DNA from: JABJGO01 sp963921245
GTDB taxonomy: Bacteria > Pseudomonadota > Alphaproteobacteria > Rhodospirillales > Casp-alpha2
Length of the DNA stretch: 64,000 bases
Assembly (NCBI GenBank): GCA_963921245.4
Contig: CAWUEY030000001.1
Location: 992,001 to 1,056,000 of the forward strand
Direction: 5' to 3'
Shown in pieces: positions 35,753 to 45,157 of this stretch (position 1 is its first letter; each line of letters starts with the position of its first letter). The position numbers and the translations under genes were made by a program. The notes under the pieces are model-generated. The model was given only the letters and a program-made list of their open reading frames with translations. It did no database searches and was not told where the DNA came from.

Positions 35753-35772
35753 GACAGGTAATAACCGGAGAG

Positions 35773-37035
35773 TTATCCGGTGTTGATCAAAACGTGACGT
35801 TTTTTACCGGCGGACAGTTTGATCGCGCCGGTTTCGGTCCTGTCTTCGCTTGAGACAGTAAGGGTTTCGTCATCTATCCGCTGATCGTTGAGACGACCCC
35901 CGCCGCCTTTGATGAGCCTCCGGGCTTCACCATTGGAAGCCGCGAGACCGGCAAGCCGAAAAAGCTCATAGACCGGGATACCACGGGCCAGATCACCGGC
36001 TTGAACGTATACAGTGGGCAAACCATCGTCGGCGTGTCCTTCTTCAAAAGTTTTGCGGGCAGTGTCCGCCGCCGCTTGGGCGGCATCTTCACCGTGGCAC
36101 AATTTCGTTGTTTCGCTGGCAAGAACCTTCTTGGCTTCGTTCAGTTCAGCGCCGGGAAGCTGCTCTAATTGCTCAATTTCACGTAGTGGCAATTCTGTGA
36201 ATAATCTCAACATGCGGCCAACATCGCCGTCCTCGACGTTGCGCCAGTATTGCCAGTAGTCGTATGCGGACAGCATATCATCATTGAGCCAGATCGCGCC
36301 ATCTGTGGTCTTGCCCATTTTCGCCCCCGACGATGTCGTCAGCAATGGTACCGTCAAGCCGAAAAGGTTCAGGTTATCGCACCGTCTGCCAAGTTCCACA
36401 CCATTGACGATGTTGCCCCATTGGTCGGAACCTCCCATCTGCAACGAGCAATTGTAACGTCGCGCTAATTCTACAAAATCGTAGGCCTGCAGGATCATGT
36501 AATTGAACTCAATAAACGTTAGCGGTTGTTCCCGGTCCAACCGTAACTTCACGCTATCAAATGTCATCATACGATTAATTGAGAAATGGCGGCCATAATC
36601 TCGAAGGAACGGAATGTACTGGAGATCTTTCAGCCAGTCGTCGTTGTCAACCATGATCGCGTCTGTGGGGCCGTTGCCAAAGGTGATAAATTTTGAGAAA
36701 ACGGCCTTGATCCCAAGTTTGTTGGTTTCAATATCGTCATCGCTCAGCATTTTCCTGGATTGGTCCTTGCCGGATGGATCACCGACTTTTGTGGTTCCTC
36801 CACCGAGCAAAACAATGGGTTTGTGACCGCTTTGCTGAAGCTTGCGGAGCAACATGATGGGCAGAAGGCTCCCCGCATGCAAACCTGGTGCCGTACAATC
36901 GAAACCGATGTAGGCCGTTATGGTTTCCTTACTGGCGCGCTTATCCAGTTCCTCAATGTCGGTGCATTGATGAAAATACCCGCGTTCGGTCACGGTATTG
37001 ATGAATTCTGACAAGTAAGCGTTCATGGTCTTCAT
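35773..37035 (-). CDS. tyrS: Tyrosyl-tRNA synthetase
   Basis: TyrRS charges tRNA-Tyr. It is a class I synthetase of 420 residues (E. coli 424). The HIGH-like signature is LHAGSLLPI (His53-Ser56), the KMSKS-like loop is GAKMGKTTDGA, and tyrosine-binding segments YIGFDCTAPGLH, YMILQAYDF and QMGGSDQWGN are intact. The C-terminal S4 RNA-binding domain runs from about 350 (VYELFRLAGLAASNGEARRLIKGGGGRLN). It ends 20 bases from the convergent AsmA-like gene and is divergent from anmK, an arrangement also common in other proteobacteria. Confidence 0.97.
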   Translation of the reverse strand: MKTMNAYLSEFINTVTERGYFHQCTDIEELDKRASKETITAYIGFDCTAPGLHAGSLLPIMLLRKLQQSGHKPIVLLGGGTTKVGDPSGKDQSRKMLSDDDIETNKLGIKAVFSKFITFGNGPTDAIMVDNDDWLKDLQYIPFLRDYGRHFSINRMMTFDSVKLRLDREQPLTFIEFNYMILQAYDFVELARRYNCSLQMGGSDQWGNIVNGVELGRRCDNLNLFGLTVPLLTTSSGAKMGKTTDGAIWLNDDMLSAYDYWQYWRNVEDGDVGRMLRLFTELPLREIEQLEQLPGAELNEAKKVLASETTKLCHGEDAAQAAADTARKTFEEGHADDGLPTVYVQAGDLARGIPVYELFRLAGLAASNGEARRLIKGGGGRLNDQRIDDETLTVSSEDRTETGAIKLSAGKKRHVLINTG

Positions 37036-37110
37036 ATTTCGTTGATGGCGTGGGTTTAAAATATCAGCACACGAAGCGCAATCCCATGTATGGAATGGGA
37101 GCTAGGAATA

Positions 37111-38226
37111 ATGACGGCGAACCAGAAAAACTCTTCCGGCTTGACGCCCAGGACAGCTATAGGGCTCATGAGTGGTACGTCCATGGATGGCGCCGATGCC
37201 GCCGTTGTTGAAACCGATGGATATCAGGTCTCGTCGACCGGGAAATCGGTGTTTGTGCCCTATTCGCCGGGGTTTCGCCAATCGTTTCGAGAGCTGGAAA
37301 GACATGATCCGGCTAAACATCCCGACTTTGACCATTTGATCGGTGAGTTGACGGCTTTCCACGCAGATGCTGTGGAAACACTGCTTGAAAAAAGCCATCT
37401 TGATCGGGGACAGGTTGATATTATTGGCTTTCACGGACAAACGGTTTATCACGCCCCTGATCAAGGGATCACAATCCAGTTGGGTGATGGGAAAGATCTT
37501 GCCCGCCGGACCCGAATCCCGGTGGTTAGTGACTTTCGCTCTCAAGATATCAGGCATGGTGGTCAGGGTGCGCCTCTTGCCCCTCTATATCATCAGGCTC
37601 TGGCGGCGGAACTCGAAAAACCACTGGCCGTCCTGAACCTTGGCGGTGTGGCTAATGTGACATGGATTGGTGCGGAAAATGATGACGTTCTGGCCTTTGA
37701 TACGGGGCCGGGCAATGCTCTGATGGATGATTGGATGGTAGAGCGATACGGCAAGGCATTTGATGCGAGCGGGGAGCGCGCCGCACGAGGCCATGTCAGT
37801 CAGCGCGCCCTCAGCGAGCTTTTAGACAATACATATTTTGATCAAGCGCCGCCGAAATCCCTGGACCGGCGCGACTTCAAGTTACCGGACCTGAGCGACC
37901 TGGATGCCGAAACAGGTGTGGCGACTTTGAATGCCTTTACAGTTGAAGCTATCGTGCGTTCTCAATCGCATATGCCTGAACGCCCGAAACGATGGCTCGT
38001 ATGCGGCGGTGGCCGTCACAATACTGTTTTGATGGAAGGTTTACGAGCCGCTCTATCCGTAGCCGTGGAGCCCGTTGAAGCAGAAGGATGGGATGGTGAC
38101 TTCCTTGAAGCGCAGGCTTTTGCATTTCTGTCGGTGCGGGCGTTGGAAGGTTTGCCGCTTAGTTTGCCATCGACAACCGGTGTGCGAGAACCATTGAGTG
38201 GCGGACAGTTGAATCAACCCGACTGA
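37111..38226 (+). CDS. anmK: Anhydro-N-acetylmuramic acid kinase
   Basis: AnmK hydrolyses and phosphorylates anhydro-MurNAc released from the cell wall to MurNAc-6-phosphate, a step in peptidoglycan recycling. The 371 residues show the ATP-binding start IGLMSGTSMDGADAA, the catalytic region GFHGQTVYH, DFRSQDIRHGGQGAPLAPLYH, NLGGVANVT, FDTGPGNALMDDW and VCGGGRHN. The ATG at 37111 is chosen because GGAG and AGGA lie just upstream; a start at 37090 would add seven residues. It converges tightly with the hydrolase gene (3 bases between the stops). Confidence 0.96.
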   Translation: MTANQKNSSGLTPRTAIGLMSGTSMDGADAAVVETDGYQVSSTGKSVFVPYSPGFRQSFRELERHDPAKHPDFDHLIGELTAFHADAVETLLEKSHLDRGQVDIIGFHGQTVYHAPDQGITIQLGDGKDLARRTRIPVVSDFRSQDIRHGGQGAPLAPLYHQALAAELEKPLAVLNLGGVANVTWIGAENDDVLAFDTGPGNALMDDWMVERYGKAFDASGERAARGHVSQRALSELLDNTYFDQAPPKSLDRRDFKLPDLSDLDAETGVATLNAFTVEAIVRSQSHMPERPKRWLVCGGGRHNTVLMEGLRAALSVAVEPVEAEGWDGDFLEAQAFAFLSVRALEGLPLSLPSTTGVREPLSGGQLNQPD

Positions 38227-38229
38227 CGG

Positions 38230-38874
38230 TTAGGCCGCTGTCAGGCTTTTTTCCAGATAATCGTTTAAATGATCGGTAAGTTCGGTCAAATGATCGTTGA
38301 AAAAGTGGTTACATCCTTTGACCACCCGATAGTCAATCTTGATGTTTTTCTGACTTGATAACTTTGCAGCAAGCTTGTCTACGGAACCGACAGGGACAAC
38401 TTCATCACTGGAACCGTGCACAATCAAACCGGAAGCCGGGCAGGGGGCTAGGAAAGTGAAGTCATTTCTATTGGCAGGCGGGGCAACTGAAATAAATCCG
38501 GCAATTTCCGGACGGCGCATCATGAGTTGCATGGAAATCCAGGCGCCAAAGGAGAACCCGCCTATCCAGCATTCCCGGGCATTCGGGTTATGACCTTGCA
38601 TCCAGTCAAGAGCGGACGCTGCGTCGCTCAATTCGCCTTGCCCGTTATCGAATTCGCCTTGCGAGCGCCCGACACCCCGAAAATTGAATCGCAGAACCGA
38701 AAATCCTCGCTCAACAAAGTTCTGGTACATGGCATAAACAACCTTGTTGTTCATCGTGCCGCCGTGTTGCGGGTGAGGGTGGAGAATTAGCGCAACGGGT
38801 GCTCCTTTGCGTTTCGAATGGTGGTATCGACCTTCAATTCGGCCTTCAGGGCCATTAAAAATTACTTCGGGCAT
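38230..38874 (-). CDS. Alpha/beta hydrolase (COG2945 type)
   Basis: A soluble 214-residue serine hydrolase-like protein. It has the HPHPQHGGTMNNKVV segment and the FNFRGVGRSQGEFDNGQGE loop of the COG2945 group, the nucleophile elbow GGFSFGAW, an aspartate in GSSDEVVP and a histidine in CNHFF. Together these give a complete Ser-Asp-His triad. Members are variously annotated as esterases or hydrolases, and the natural substrate is unknown. The promoter side faces the long cysE promoter region. Confidence 0.85.
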   Translation of the reverse strand: MPEVIFNGPEGRIEGRYHHSKRKGAPVALILHPHPQHGGTMNNKVVYAMYQNFVERGFSVLRFNFRGVGRSQGEFDNGQGELSDAASALDWMQGHNPNARECWIGGFSFGAWISMQLMMRRPEIAGFISVAPPANRNDFTFLAPCPASGLIVHGSSDEVVPVGSVDKLAAKLSSQKNIKIDYRVVKGCNHFFNDHLTELTDHLNDYLEKSLTAA

Positions 38875-38988
38875 GGGATTCCTGTTTTTTCAATCGGGCG
38901 GGGCCTTGGCCTGGCGGATTGTTTCCACAAATAAAGCCTTACTAAATTAATCACCTTTTATTATATTTATTGGGAAGAACTCCGGCCA

Positions 38989-39022
38989 AATACTTGACTA
39001 AAATACTTGGTATTCCTATATA
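38989..39022 (+). promoter_or_regulatory. Strong promoter overlapping an IscR-box-like sequence
   Basis: TTGACT (38994-38999) and TATATA (39017-39022) are 17 bases apart, close to ideal for sigma70. The -35 and spacer (38989-39014) read AATACTTGACT, then AAAA, then TACTTGGTATT: outer arms AATAC/GTATT with a TTGACT core, much like the type-1 site bound by [2Fe-2S] IscR. It lies about 85 bases before cysE and could drive the whole cysE-iscR-suf run, with IscR repressing it when clusters are abundant. The match was judged by eye. Confidence 0.6.
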
Positions 39023-39107
39023 TCAGGGTAAGGCATTGGTTGTTTTATGATTTTGCCGCCCTGAAGCCTCCGTAAGGAAGCTCCCGTAAGATAGTCAAGA
39101 TTGCGCC

Positions 39108-39827
39108 ATGTTCAAGACTTTAAAGGAAGATATTCGTGCATTTATGGAGCGTGACCCGGCGGCACGGTCCATGGTTGAAATTACGTTGTGTTACCCCGGT
39201 TTCCATGCGTTGATGCTTTATCGCCTGACCAACTGGATGTGGAAGGCTGGGTGGCGTTTACCTGCCAGGTTCCTGGCCCACATTGCCAAGATTTTTACGG
39301 CAATTGAGATTCATCCAGGTGCGACGATTGGTCGTCGCTTTGTCATTGATCACGGAACCGGGGTGGTTATTGGAGAAACGTCCGATATCGGTGACGATGT
39401 TACCCTTTATCAAGGCGTTACCCTGGGCGGCATTGCTCCGTCGGTCGATTCCGTCAGCCAGATTGGCGAGAAACGTCACCCAACGTTGTGTGACGGTGCG
39501 ATTATCGGCTCAGGCGCGGCGGTGTTAGGCCCCATAACCATTGGTGAAGGTGCAAAGGTCGGTGCCAATTCGGTGGTGACCAAGCCCATTGACGCTTGCA
39601 TGACGGCGGTGGGCATACCCGCACGGGTGGTCATGCCCAAAGACAAGAACAAGTCTCGTGATTTTATGGCCTATGGTACGGCAGTTGATGGCCCCGATCC
39701 GCTTCTGCAAACCATTGATGAGTTGCGGCGCCAGGTTGTATCGCTGTCAGCACGTATTGAGGAACTGGAGTCGGAAAATCAATCCGGAAAACCCGGTTCG
39801 ACAGGTAAAGACAAGGAAGCCTGCTGA
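39108..39827 (+). CDS. cysE: Serine O-acetyltransferase
   Basis: CysE acetylates L-serine to O-acetylserine, the carbon skeleton for cysteine. The 239 residues are of the short EpsC/CysE type: a helical N-terminal domain (DPAARSMVEITLCYPGFHAL), then a left-handed beta-helix with hexapeptide repeats (IHPGATIG, IGETSDIGDDVTLYQGVTLGG) carrying the catalytic His and Asp, and a C-terminal coiled region likely involved in trimer contacts or binding CysK. No clear ribosome binding site precedes the ATG. It opens a run of co-directional Fe-S genes only 58 bases before iscR, which suggests that cysteine supply and cluster assembly are controlled together. Confidence 0.95.
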   Translation: MFKTLKEDIRAFMERDPAARSMVEITLCYPGFHALMLYRLTNWMWKAGWRLPARFLAHIAKIFTAIEIHPGATIGRRFVIDHGTGVVIGETSDIGDDVTLYQGVTLGGIAPSVDSVSQIGEKRHPTLCDGAIIGSGAAVLGPITIGEGAKVGANSVVTKPIDACMTAVGIPARVVMPKDKNKSRDFMAYGTAVDGPDPLLQTIDELRRQVVSLSARIEELESENQSGKPGSTGKDKEAC

Positions 39828-39829
39828 TG

Positions 39830-39842
39830 ACCAGTAACTGGT
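39830..39842. repeat. 13-bp palindrome between cysE and iscR
   Basis: ACCAGTAACTGGT reads the same on both strands around a central A/T base. It follows the cysE stop immediately. It is too short for a terminator and no second promoter is evident; it could be an operator or chance. Confidence 0.25.
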
Positions 39843-39885
39843 TCACCCGGCGTGAAAAATCAGCAACGGTTTTGGGAGAAGTATT

Positions 39886-40395
39886 GTGAAACTGAGCACT
39901 AAAGGTCGCTACGCGGTAATGGCAATGGCTGATCTGGCCGGCAATGCAACGGATAAACCCGTGACGTTGGCAGATATTGCGGAACGTCAGGAAATTTCCC
40001 TTTCGTATCTGGAGCAGCTGTTTAGCAAGTTGCGGCGCGGTGGTCTGGTTACCAGTGTTCGTGGTCCCGGTGGCGGGTATCAGATTGCACATCACGTGAA
40101 AGATGTTCGAATTTCCGATATTATCCTCGCTGTCGACGAACCTATCAAGGCGACCCGGTGTCAGCCCGGCTCACCGGCAGGGTGTCACGGTTCTCTGGGA
40201 CGATGTATCACACACGATCTGTGGCAGGAACTCAGCAATCAAATTTACCTGTTCCTGAATTCGGTGTCTCTGGAAGATGTTGTTGAAAGGCGTGTTATGG
40301 GTGCCGCTGGAGCTCTGTTCCAAACCGAAAACCCATGTGCAGCCTTGTCCGACGTCGTGCCAAACCGGGTCGAAACCCTGAGCGCGGCCCAGTAG
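39886..40395 (+). CDS. iscR: Fe-S cluster regulator IscR (Rrf2 family)
   Basis: A 169-residue Rrf2-family repressor. The N-terminal winged helix (MKLSTKGRYAVMAMADLA, GGLVTSVRGPGGGYQIA) is followed by a dimer helix and the cluster-binding loop with Cys92, Cys100 and Cys107 and a nearby His110. Three cysteines plus a histidine is the IscR [2Fe-2S] pattern. The start is GTG at 39886, with GGGAGAA in front. Leading the iscS-suf genes, it is expected to sense cluster status and adjust the operon, probably through the site upstream of cysE. Confidence 0.94.
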   Translation: MKLSTKGRYAVMAMADLAGNATDKPVTLADIAERQEISLSYLEQLFSKLRRGGLVTSVRGPGGGYQIAHHVKDVRISDIILAVDEPIKATRCQPGSPAGCHGSLGRCITHDLWQELSNQIYLFLNSVSLEDVVERRVMGAAGALFQTENPCAALSDVVPNRVETLSAAQ

Positions 40396-40417
40396 GCCGT
40401 AAACGAGGTTTGGCAGC

Positions 40418-41539
40418 ATGACCCGGGAAACCCACTATCTCGACCACAACGCTACGTCGCCCTTGCGTGACAGCGTCGTCATCGCTGTTGAAGCGGCGCT
40501 GCGTGTCGTGGGAAACGGGTCGTCGGTCCATGGTTACGGTCGAGCTGCACGAAAGGTGATTGAGGATGCCCGTGCCGGTGTCGCTGGTATGTGTCACGCA
40601 GTGCCCGATCAGGTGACCTTTACCAGTGGCGGAACGGAGGCCAACAATCTGGCCTTGCGCCAGCCGGGGTTTCAACACGTATTCGTATCTGCTGTTGAAC
40701 ATCCCTCTGTTCTGGAAGCCCGGCCAGACGCAATTGTTATTCCTGTTACCAACAACGGCATCGTCGATCTTTCCGCGCTGGGTGAGCAACTGGCGACTTA
40801 TAACGATACCAAGCTGATTTCTGTTATGTACGCCAACAATGAAACCGGCATTGTCCAGCCTGTATCGGAGATTGCCAAACTCGCGCGAATTCATGGCGCG
40901 GTTTTTCACTGCGACGCGGTTCAGGCGGCCGGAAAAGCAAAGATCGATGTTAAGACGTTCGGTGCGGATTTGTTGACCCTGTCTGCGCACAAGATCGGCG
41001 GTCCAGCGGGTGTCGGTGCTTTAATCAACGTGAGTGGTGTCCAATTGGAGCCCAGAACCCATGGTGGGGGTCAGGAGAAAAAAGTACGCTCCGGAACGGA
41101 AAACCTGATCGGTATTGCCGGTTTTGGTGCCGCCGCCCGCGAGGTTTCGGAGCGCGGCATGGAAGACAGTGATCGCGTAACCGGCCTTCGCGATACTCTG
41201 GAACAGAGCATTTTCTCTACCATGCCCGCCGTTACGATTGTCGGTCACGACACCCCTCGCTTGGGCAACACCACTTTTTTGATTATTCCGGGGGCTAATA
41301 GCGAAACCATGGTCATGGGAATGGACCTGAAGGGGGTTGCCATCAGTGCCGGCTCGGCATGTTCCTCCGGCACGGTCAAGATCAGCCGGGTTCTTCAGGA
41401 AATGGGGTTTTCTGATGAACAGGCACGCTCCGGCATTCGGGTCAGCCTCGGTTGGTCTAACACGAAATCGGATGTGGAGGCATTTGTTGCCGCCCTTCGT
41501 CTTGTTTATGAACGCGCGCAACACAACGTCGCCGCTTGA
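40418..41539 (+). CDS. iscS: Cysteine desulfurase (IscS/NifS class)
   Basis: A class V PLP enzyme of 373 residues that removes sulfur from cysteine as a persulfide. It is group I: PLP lysine 192 in LSAHKIGGP and the mobile-loop cysteine 315 in SAGSACSSGT. HNATSPL and VSAVEHPSV are family marks. It is distinct from the group II SufS encoded later in the same operon, so the cell has two desulfurases here. It follows iscR by 22 bases and precedes sufB by 24. The symbol is by class; it is somewhat shorter than E. coli IscS (404) and may serve other sulfur acceptors such as MnmA. Confidence 0.9.
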   Translation: MTRETHYLDHNATSPLRDSVVIAVEAALRVVGNGSSVHGYGRAARKVIEDARAGVAGMCHAVPDQVTFTSGGTEANNLALRQPGFQHVFVSAVEHPSVLEARPDAIVIPVTNNGIVDLSALGEQLATYNDTKLISVMYANNETGIVQPVSEIAKLARIHGAVFHCDAVQAAGKAKIDVKTFGADLLTLSAHKIGGPAGVGALINVSGVQLEPRTHGGGQEKKVRSGTENLIGIAGFGAAAREVSERGMEDSDRVTGLRDTLEQSIFSTMPAVTIVGHDTPRLGNTTFLIIPGANSETMVMGMDLKGVAISAGSACSSGTVKISRVLQEMGFSDEQARSGIRVSLGWSNTKSDVEAFVAALRLVYERAQHNVAA

Positions 41540-41563
41540 TTTTACGAAGGATTGAAACAGAGC

Positions 41564-43021
41564 ATGTCTGCAACCGCTGAAACCGTCGATCAGGTCAATA
41601 CCCTCAAGGACGAAAAATATAAATACGGGTTTGTCACCGATATTGAATCCGATATTGCGCCTCCGGGCTTAAGCGAAGAAACAATCCGATTCATTTCCGC
41701 AAAAAAGAATGAACCGGAATGGCTGCTGGCGTGGCGCCTGAAGGCCTTCGCCTATTGGCAGACCATCGAAGACCCCGATTGGCAAAAACCCAAGTTTCCA
41801 AAAATTGACTATCAGGAAGCCAGTTACTATTCCGCACCTAAGGATATGAAGGACGGGCCGAAAAGTCTGGATGAGGTCGACCCGGAGCTCCTGGCCACCT
41901 ATGAAAAACTGGGCATTCCCCTGCGTGAGCAGGAAATGTTAGCGGGTGTCGCGGTTGATGCGGTTTTCGATAGTGTTTCGGTTGCGACCACGTTTAAGGC
42001 AAAACTGGAAGAAGCCGGTGTAATCTTCTGTCCCATCTCAGAAGCCGTTCAACGGTGTCCGGAACTGGTTCAGAAATACATGGGTTCTGTCGTGCCTTTC
42101 AACGACAACAGCTTTGCAACATTGAATTCCGCTGTCTTTACGGATGGATCATTTGTCTACATCCCCAAGGGTGTTCGTTGTCCCATGGAGCTGTCGACTT
42201 ATTTCCGAATCAATGAAAAGAACACAGGACAGTTCGAGCGGACCCTGATCATTGCGGACGAGGGATCATACGTCAGTTATCTGGAAGGTTGTACTGCGCC
42301 AATGCGCGACGAAAACCAGCTGCACGCCGCAGTGGTCGAGCTGATTGCCCATGACGATGCGGAAATCAAGTATTCCACGGTACAGAACTGGTATCCCGGC
42401 GATGAAAATGGTGTCGGCGGTATCTACAACTTTGTCACCAAGCGGGCGGCATGTCGTGGGCGCAACTCTAAGGTTTCCTGGACCCAGGTTGAAACCGGCT
42501 CCGCCATCACCTGGAAGTATCCAAGTTGTGTCCTGCTGGGCGACAATTCCGTGGGCGAGTTCTACTCCATCGCTATTACCAACAACTGCCAGATGGCCGA
42601 TACCGGTACCAAGATGATCCATATCGGTAGGAACACCAGTTCCCGGATTATCTCCAAGGGTATTTCCGCAGGGCGATCAGACCAGACCTATCGTGGTCTT
42701 GTTCGTATGGCCAATAAGGCGGACAGTGCTCGCAACTACACCCAGTGCGACTCCCTGCTGATCGGCGACAGGTGTGGTGCCCACACGGTCCCCTATATCG
42801 AGAGTAAAAATGCCTCCGCCATGGTGGAGCATGAAGCGACCACATCGACCATCAGCGAAGATCAACTGTTTTACCTGCGCCAGCGCGGCATTGACGAAGA
42901 AACGGCTGTGGCTCTGGTCGTAAACGGTTTTTGTCGCGAGGTTCTGCAGCAACTGCCAATGGAGTTTGCCGTTGAGGCCCAAAAGCTCGTCGGTATCTCC
43001 CTCGAAGGCAGTGTTGGCTAA
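41564..43021 (+). CDS. sufB: Fe-S scaffold protein SufB
   Basis: SufB is the main scaffold subunit of the SufBC2D complex, where clusters are built. The 485 residues include RCPMELSTYFRINEKNTGQFERTL, the beta-helix core with YLEGCTAPMRDENQLHAAVVELIAHDDAEIKYSTVQNWYPGD in pieces, and the C-terminal QCDSLLIGDRCGAHTVPYIE with the cysteine proposed to hold the nascent cluster. The ATG at 41564 is used; a TTG four codons earlier is less likely. It is 28 bases before sufC. Confidence 0.97.
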   Translation: MSATAETVDQVNTLKDEKYKYGFVTDIESDIAPPGLSEETIRFISAKKNEPEWLLAWRLKAFAYWQTIEDPDWQKPKFPKIDYQEASYYSAPKDMKDGPKSLDEVDPELLATYEKLGIPLREQEMLAGVAVDAVFDSVSVATTFKAKLEEAGVIFCPISEAVQRCPELVQKYMGSVVPFNDNSFATLNSAVFTDGSFVYIPKGVRCPMELSTYFRINEKNTGQFERTLIIADEGSYVSYLEGCTAPMRDENQLHAAVVELIAHDDAEIKYSTVQNWYPGDENGVGGIYNFVTKRAACRGRNSKVSWTQVETGSAITWKYPSCVLLGDNSVGEFYSIAITNNCQMADTGTKMIHIGRNTSSRIISKGISAGRSDQTYRGLVRMANKADSARNYTQCDSLLIGDRCGAHTVPYIESKNASAMVEHEATTSTISEDQLFYLRQRGIDEETAVALVVNGFCREVLQQLPMEFAVEAQKLVGISLEGSVG

Positions 43022-43048
43022 TCAATCAAAGAGAGTTTTGGAAAAGAA

Positions 43049-43810
43049 ATGGCTATGTTGGAAATTGAAAATCTACACGTTACCGTTGACGGTGCTGAAA
43101 TCCTGAAGGGTATCAACCTTTCCCTGAGCGGTGGCGAAGTTCACGCTATTATGGGACCGAACGGCTCCGGTAAGAGCACGCTGTCTTATGCCATTGCCGG
43201 TCGGGACGGGTACGACATTACGGAAGGAAAAATTCTCTTTAGGGGTCAGGACATTGTTGATCTTAGTCCCGAAGAGCGCGCCGCGGAAGGTGTGTTTCTG
43301 GCGTTTCAGTATCCGGTGGAGATTCCTGGCGTCGCCAATACGACATTTTTGAAAGAAGCACTGAATGCCATTCGTCGGCACCGGGGTGAAGATGAACTGG
43401 ATGCCATGCAGTTTGTGCGCCTGTTGCGGGAAAAGGTCAAGGAACTGGGCATTTCCGATGAGATGTTGAAGCGGGCGGTTAATGCGGGATTCTCCGGTGG
43501 TGAGAAAAAACGGAATGAAATTCTACAGATGTCGGTGCTGGAACCAGCACTTGCTGTTCTCGACGAAACGGATAGTGGTCTTGATATCGACGCCTTGAAG
43601 ATCGTGGCAGACGGCGTTAACCGTTTACGCGGTCCAGACCGCGCCATGCTGGTGATCACCCACTATCAACGCCTTTTGGATTACATCGTTCCGGACCACG
43701 TTCATGTTCTGGCAGATGGTCGTATTCAGCAATCCGGTGGCAAGGAGTTGGCACTGGAGCTTGAGAAAAACGGCTATGCTGCCTTCACAGGTAACACCGA
43801 AGCGGCCTGA
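43049..43810 (+). CDS. sufC: Fe-S assembly ATPase SufC
   Basis: SufC is a soluble ABC-type ATPase (253 residues) that drives shape changes in SufBCD. Walker A is GPNGSGKST, the signature is FSGGEKKRNEILQM, Walker B is LAVLDETDSGLD and the H-loop is VITHYQR. The tail RIQQSGGKELALELEKNGY is typical. The first ATG at 43049 and a second two codons later are equivalent. It sits between sufB and sufD with short gaps of 27 and 21 bases. Confidence 0.97.
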   Translation: MAMLEIENLHVTVDGAEILKGINLSLSGGEVHAIMGPNGSGKSTLSYAIAGRDGYDITEGKILFRGQDIVDLSPEERAAEGVFLAFQYPVEIPGVANTTFLKEALNAIRRHRGEDELDAMQFVRLLREKVKELGISDEMLKRAVNAGFSGGEKKRNEILQMSVLEPALAVLDETDSGLDIDALKIVADGVNRLRGPDRAMLVITHYQRLLDYIVPDHVHVLADGRIQQSGGKELALELEKNGYAAFTGNTEAA

Positions 43811-43831
43811 CAAAACGGATAGACACCTGCC

Positions 43832-45157
43832 ATGACAAACCCAAACCAGCATTTCTTTGATCTTCTGGCCGCTCAACCCGGTGAATCCTTGCCGTGGCTG
43901 CAAGCCCTTCGTATTCGGGGGAACACCTCTTTTGCAGAAACCGGCTTGCCGACCATAAAACGTGAAGAGTGGAAGTTCACGCGCATGGAGCCGCTTGAAA
44001 ACACGGCATATGTGTTGGCGACTGATGAGCATACGACGCAAAATGTCGATCTGATCCCGTCCGCCTTCGATACAAACCGTCTGGCCGCGCGCCTGGTCTT
44101 TGTGAACGGAGGTTACCGGGACGATCTGTCTCATAACAGTAATCTACCGAATGGTGTGTTTTGTGGTTCATTACGGTCTGCTGTCGCGGCCGGTGCGGCG
44201 TGGGTGCAGGATGCTCTGGAACAGTCGGACAATGGCCTTGAAAACCCCATGATTTCTCTGAACACCGCTGCCTTGCGCGATGGGTTCGCGATTTTCGTCC
44301 CGAGAGGTGTGGTCGTCGACGGCGTTGTCGAGGTGGTATCTCTCAATGGTGGAACGAACGCATCACTTGCCGTGTTTCCGCGCAATGTCATTGTGCTCGA
44401 GCAAAACGCACAGGCTTTTGTTACCGTTCATGAAAACGGTTTGGGTGATACGCAATGTTTCGCCGACAGCGTCAGTAACATCCAGTTGACACAAAACGCG
44501 AGTTTAAGCCTGGCAGTGCTGGGCGAACAGGGTTCACATGCGACATCTTTCTATGCCAACCTTGTGCAGCAATCCCGCGATAGTCGCTTCAACAGTTTCA
44601 ATCTCTCGCTGGGCGGTGGGATAAGTCGAACAGAGCAGCATATCTCTCTGGAAGGAGAGGGGGCGGAATGCCGACTGGACGGAATCTATCTCATGCGCGG
44701 TGAACAGCATTGTGATCATACGACCCGCGTAGATCACCGGGTTCCGCACACCACGTCCAATGAAATGTTCAAGGGCGTTCTGGATGACAGGGCACGGGCC
44801 GTCTTTCAGGGTAAGATCGTTGTACATCCCGATGCGCAACAAACCGACGGTCAGATGTTGAACAAAACCATACTGTTGGGTGACGGTGCGGAAATCGACA
44901 GTAAGCCGGAACTGGAGATCTACGCCGATGACGTAAAATGTGCCCATGGCGCAACGTCGGGCCAGCTCGACGAAACAGCATTATTCTACCTTCGTACCCG
45001 TGGCATCCCCGAACATCTCGCGCGTGGCCTGCTGGTTCAATCTTTTGTGGGTGAAGTGGTTGATCGTATTGCAGATACAGAGCTCCGCGATTATGTACTT
45101 TCACGGATCATGGACTGGTTGTCAGGCAATGCATCAAACGCCGGAGAACAGGCATGA
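43832..45157 (+). CDS. sufD: Fe-S assembly protein SufD
   Basis: SufD pairs with SufB on the SufC dimer and helps bring in iron. It is 441 residues, with the N-terminal helical part (KREEWKFTRMEPLE) and the SufBD beta-helix core; the C-terminal segment DDVKCAHGATSGQLDETALFYLRTRGI contains the conserved His proposed at the SufB interface. It is the least conserved of the three, as is usual. The stop overlaps the sufS start by 4 bases (ATGA), indicating coupling. Confidence 0.95.
   Translation: MTNPNQHFFDLLAAQPGESLPWLQALRIRGNTSFAETGLPTIKREEWKFTRMEPLENTAYVLATDEHTTQNVDLIPSAFDTNRLAARLVFVNGGYRDDLSHNSNLPNGVFCGSLRSAVAAGAAWVQDALEQSDNGLENPMISLNTAALRDGFAIFVPRGVVVDGVVEVVSLNGGTNASLAVFPRNVIVLEQNAQAFVTVHENGLGDTQCFADSVSNIQLTQNASLSLAVLGEQGSHATSFYANLVQQSRDSRFNSFNLSLGGGISRTEQHISLEGEGAECRLDGIYLMRGEQHCDHTTRVDHRVPHTTSNEMFKGVLDDRARAVFQGKIVVHPDAQQTDGQMLNKTILLGDGAEIDSKPELEIYADDVKCAHGATSGQLDETALFYLRTRGIPEHLARGLLVQSFVGEVVDRIADTELRDYVLSRIMDWLSGNASNAGEQA

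Noticed and set aside
40295..40990. 231-residue frame antisense to iscR/iscS
   Set aside because: Spans two real genes on the opposite strand, with no ribosome binding site and no family pattern.
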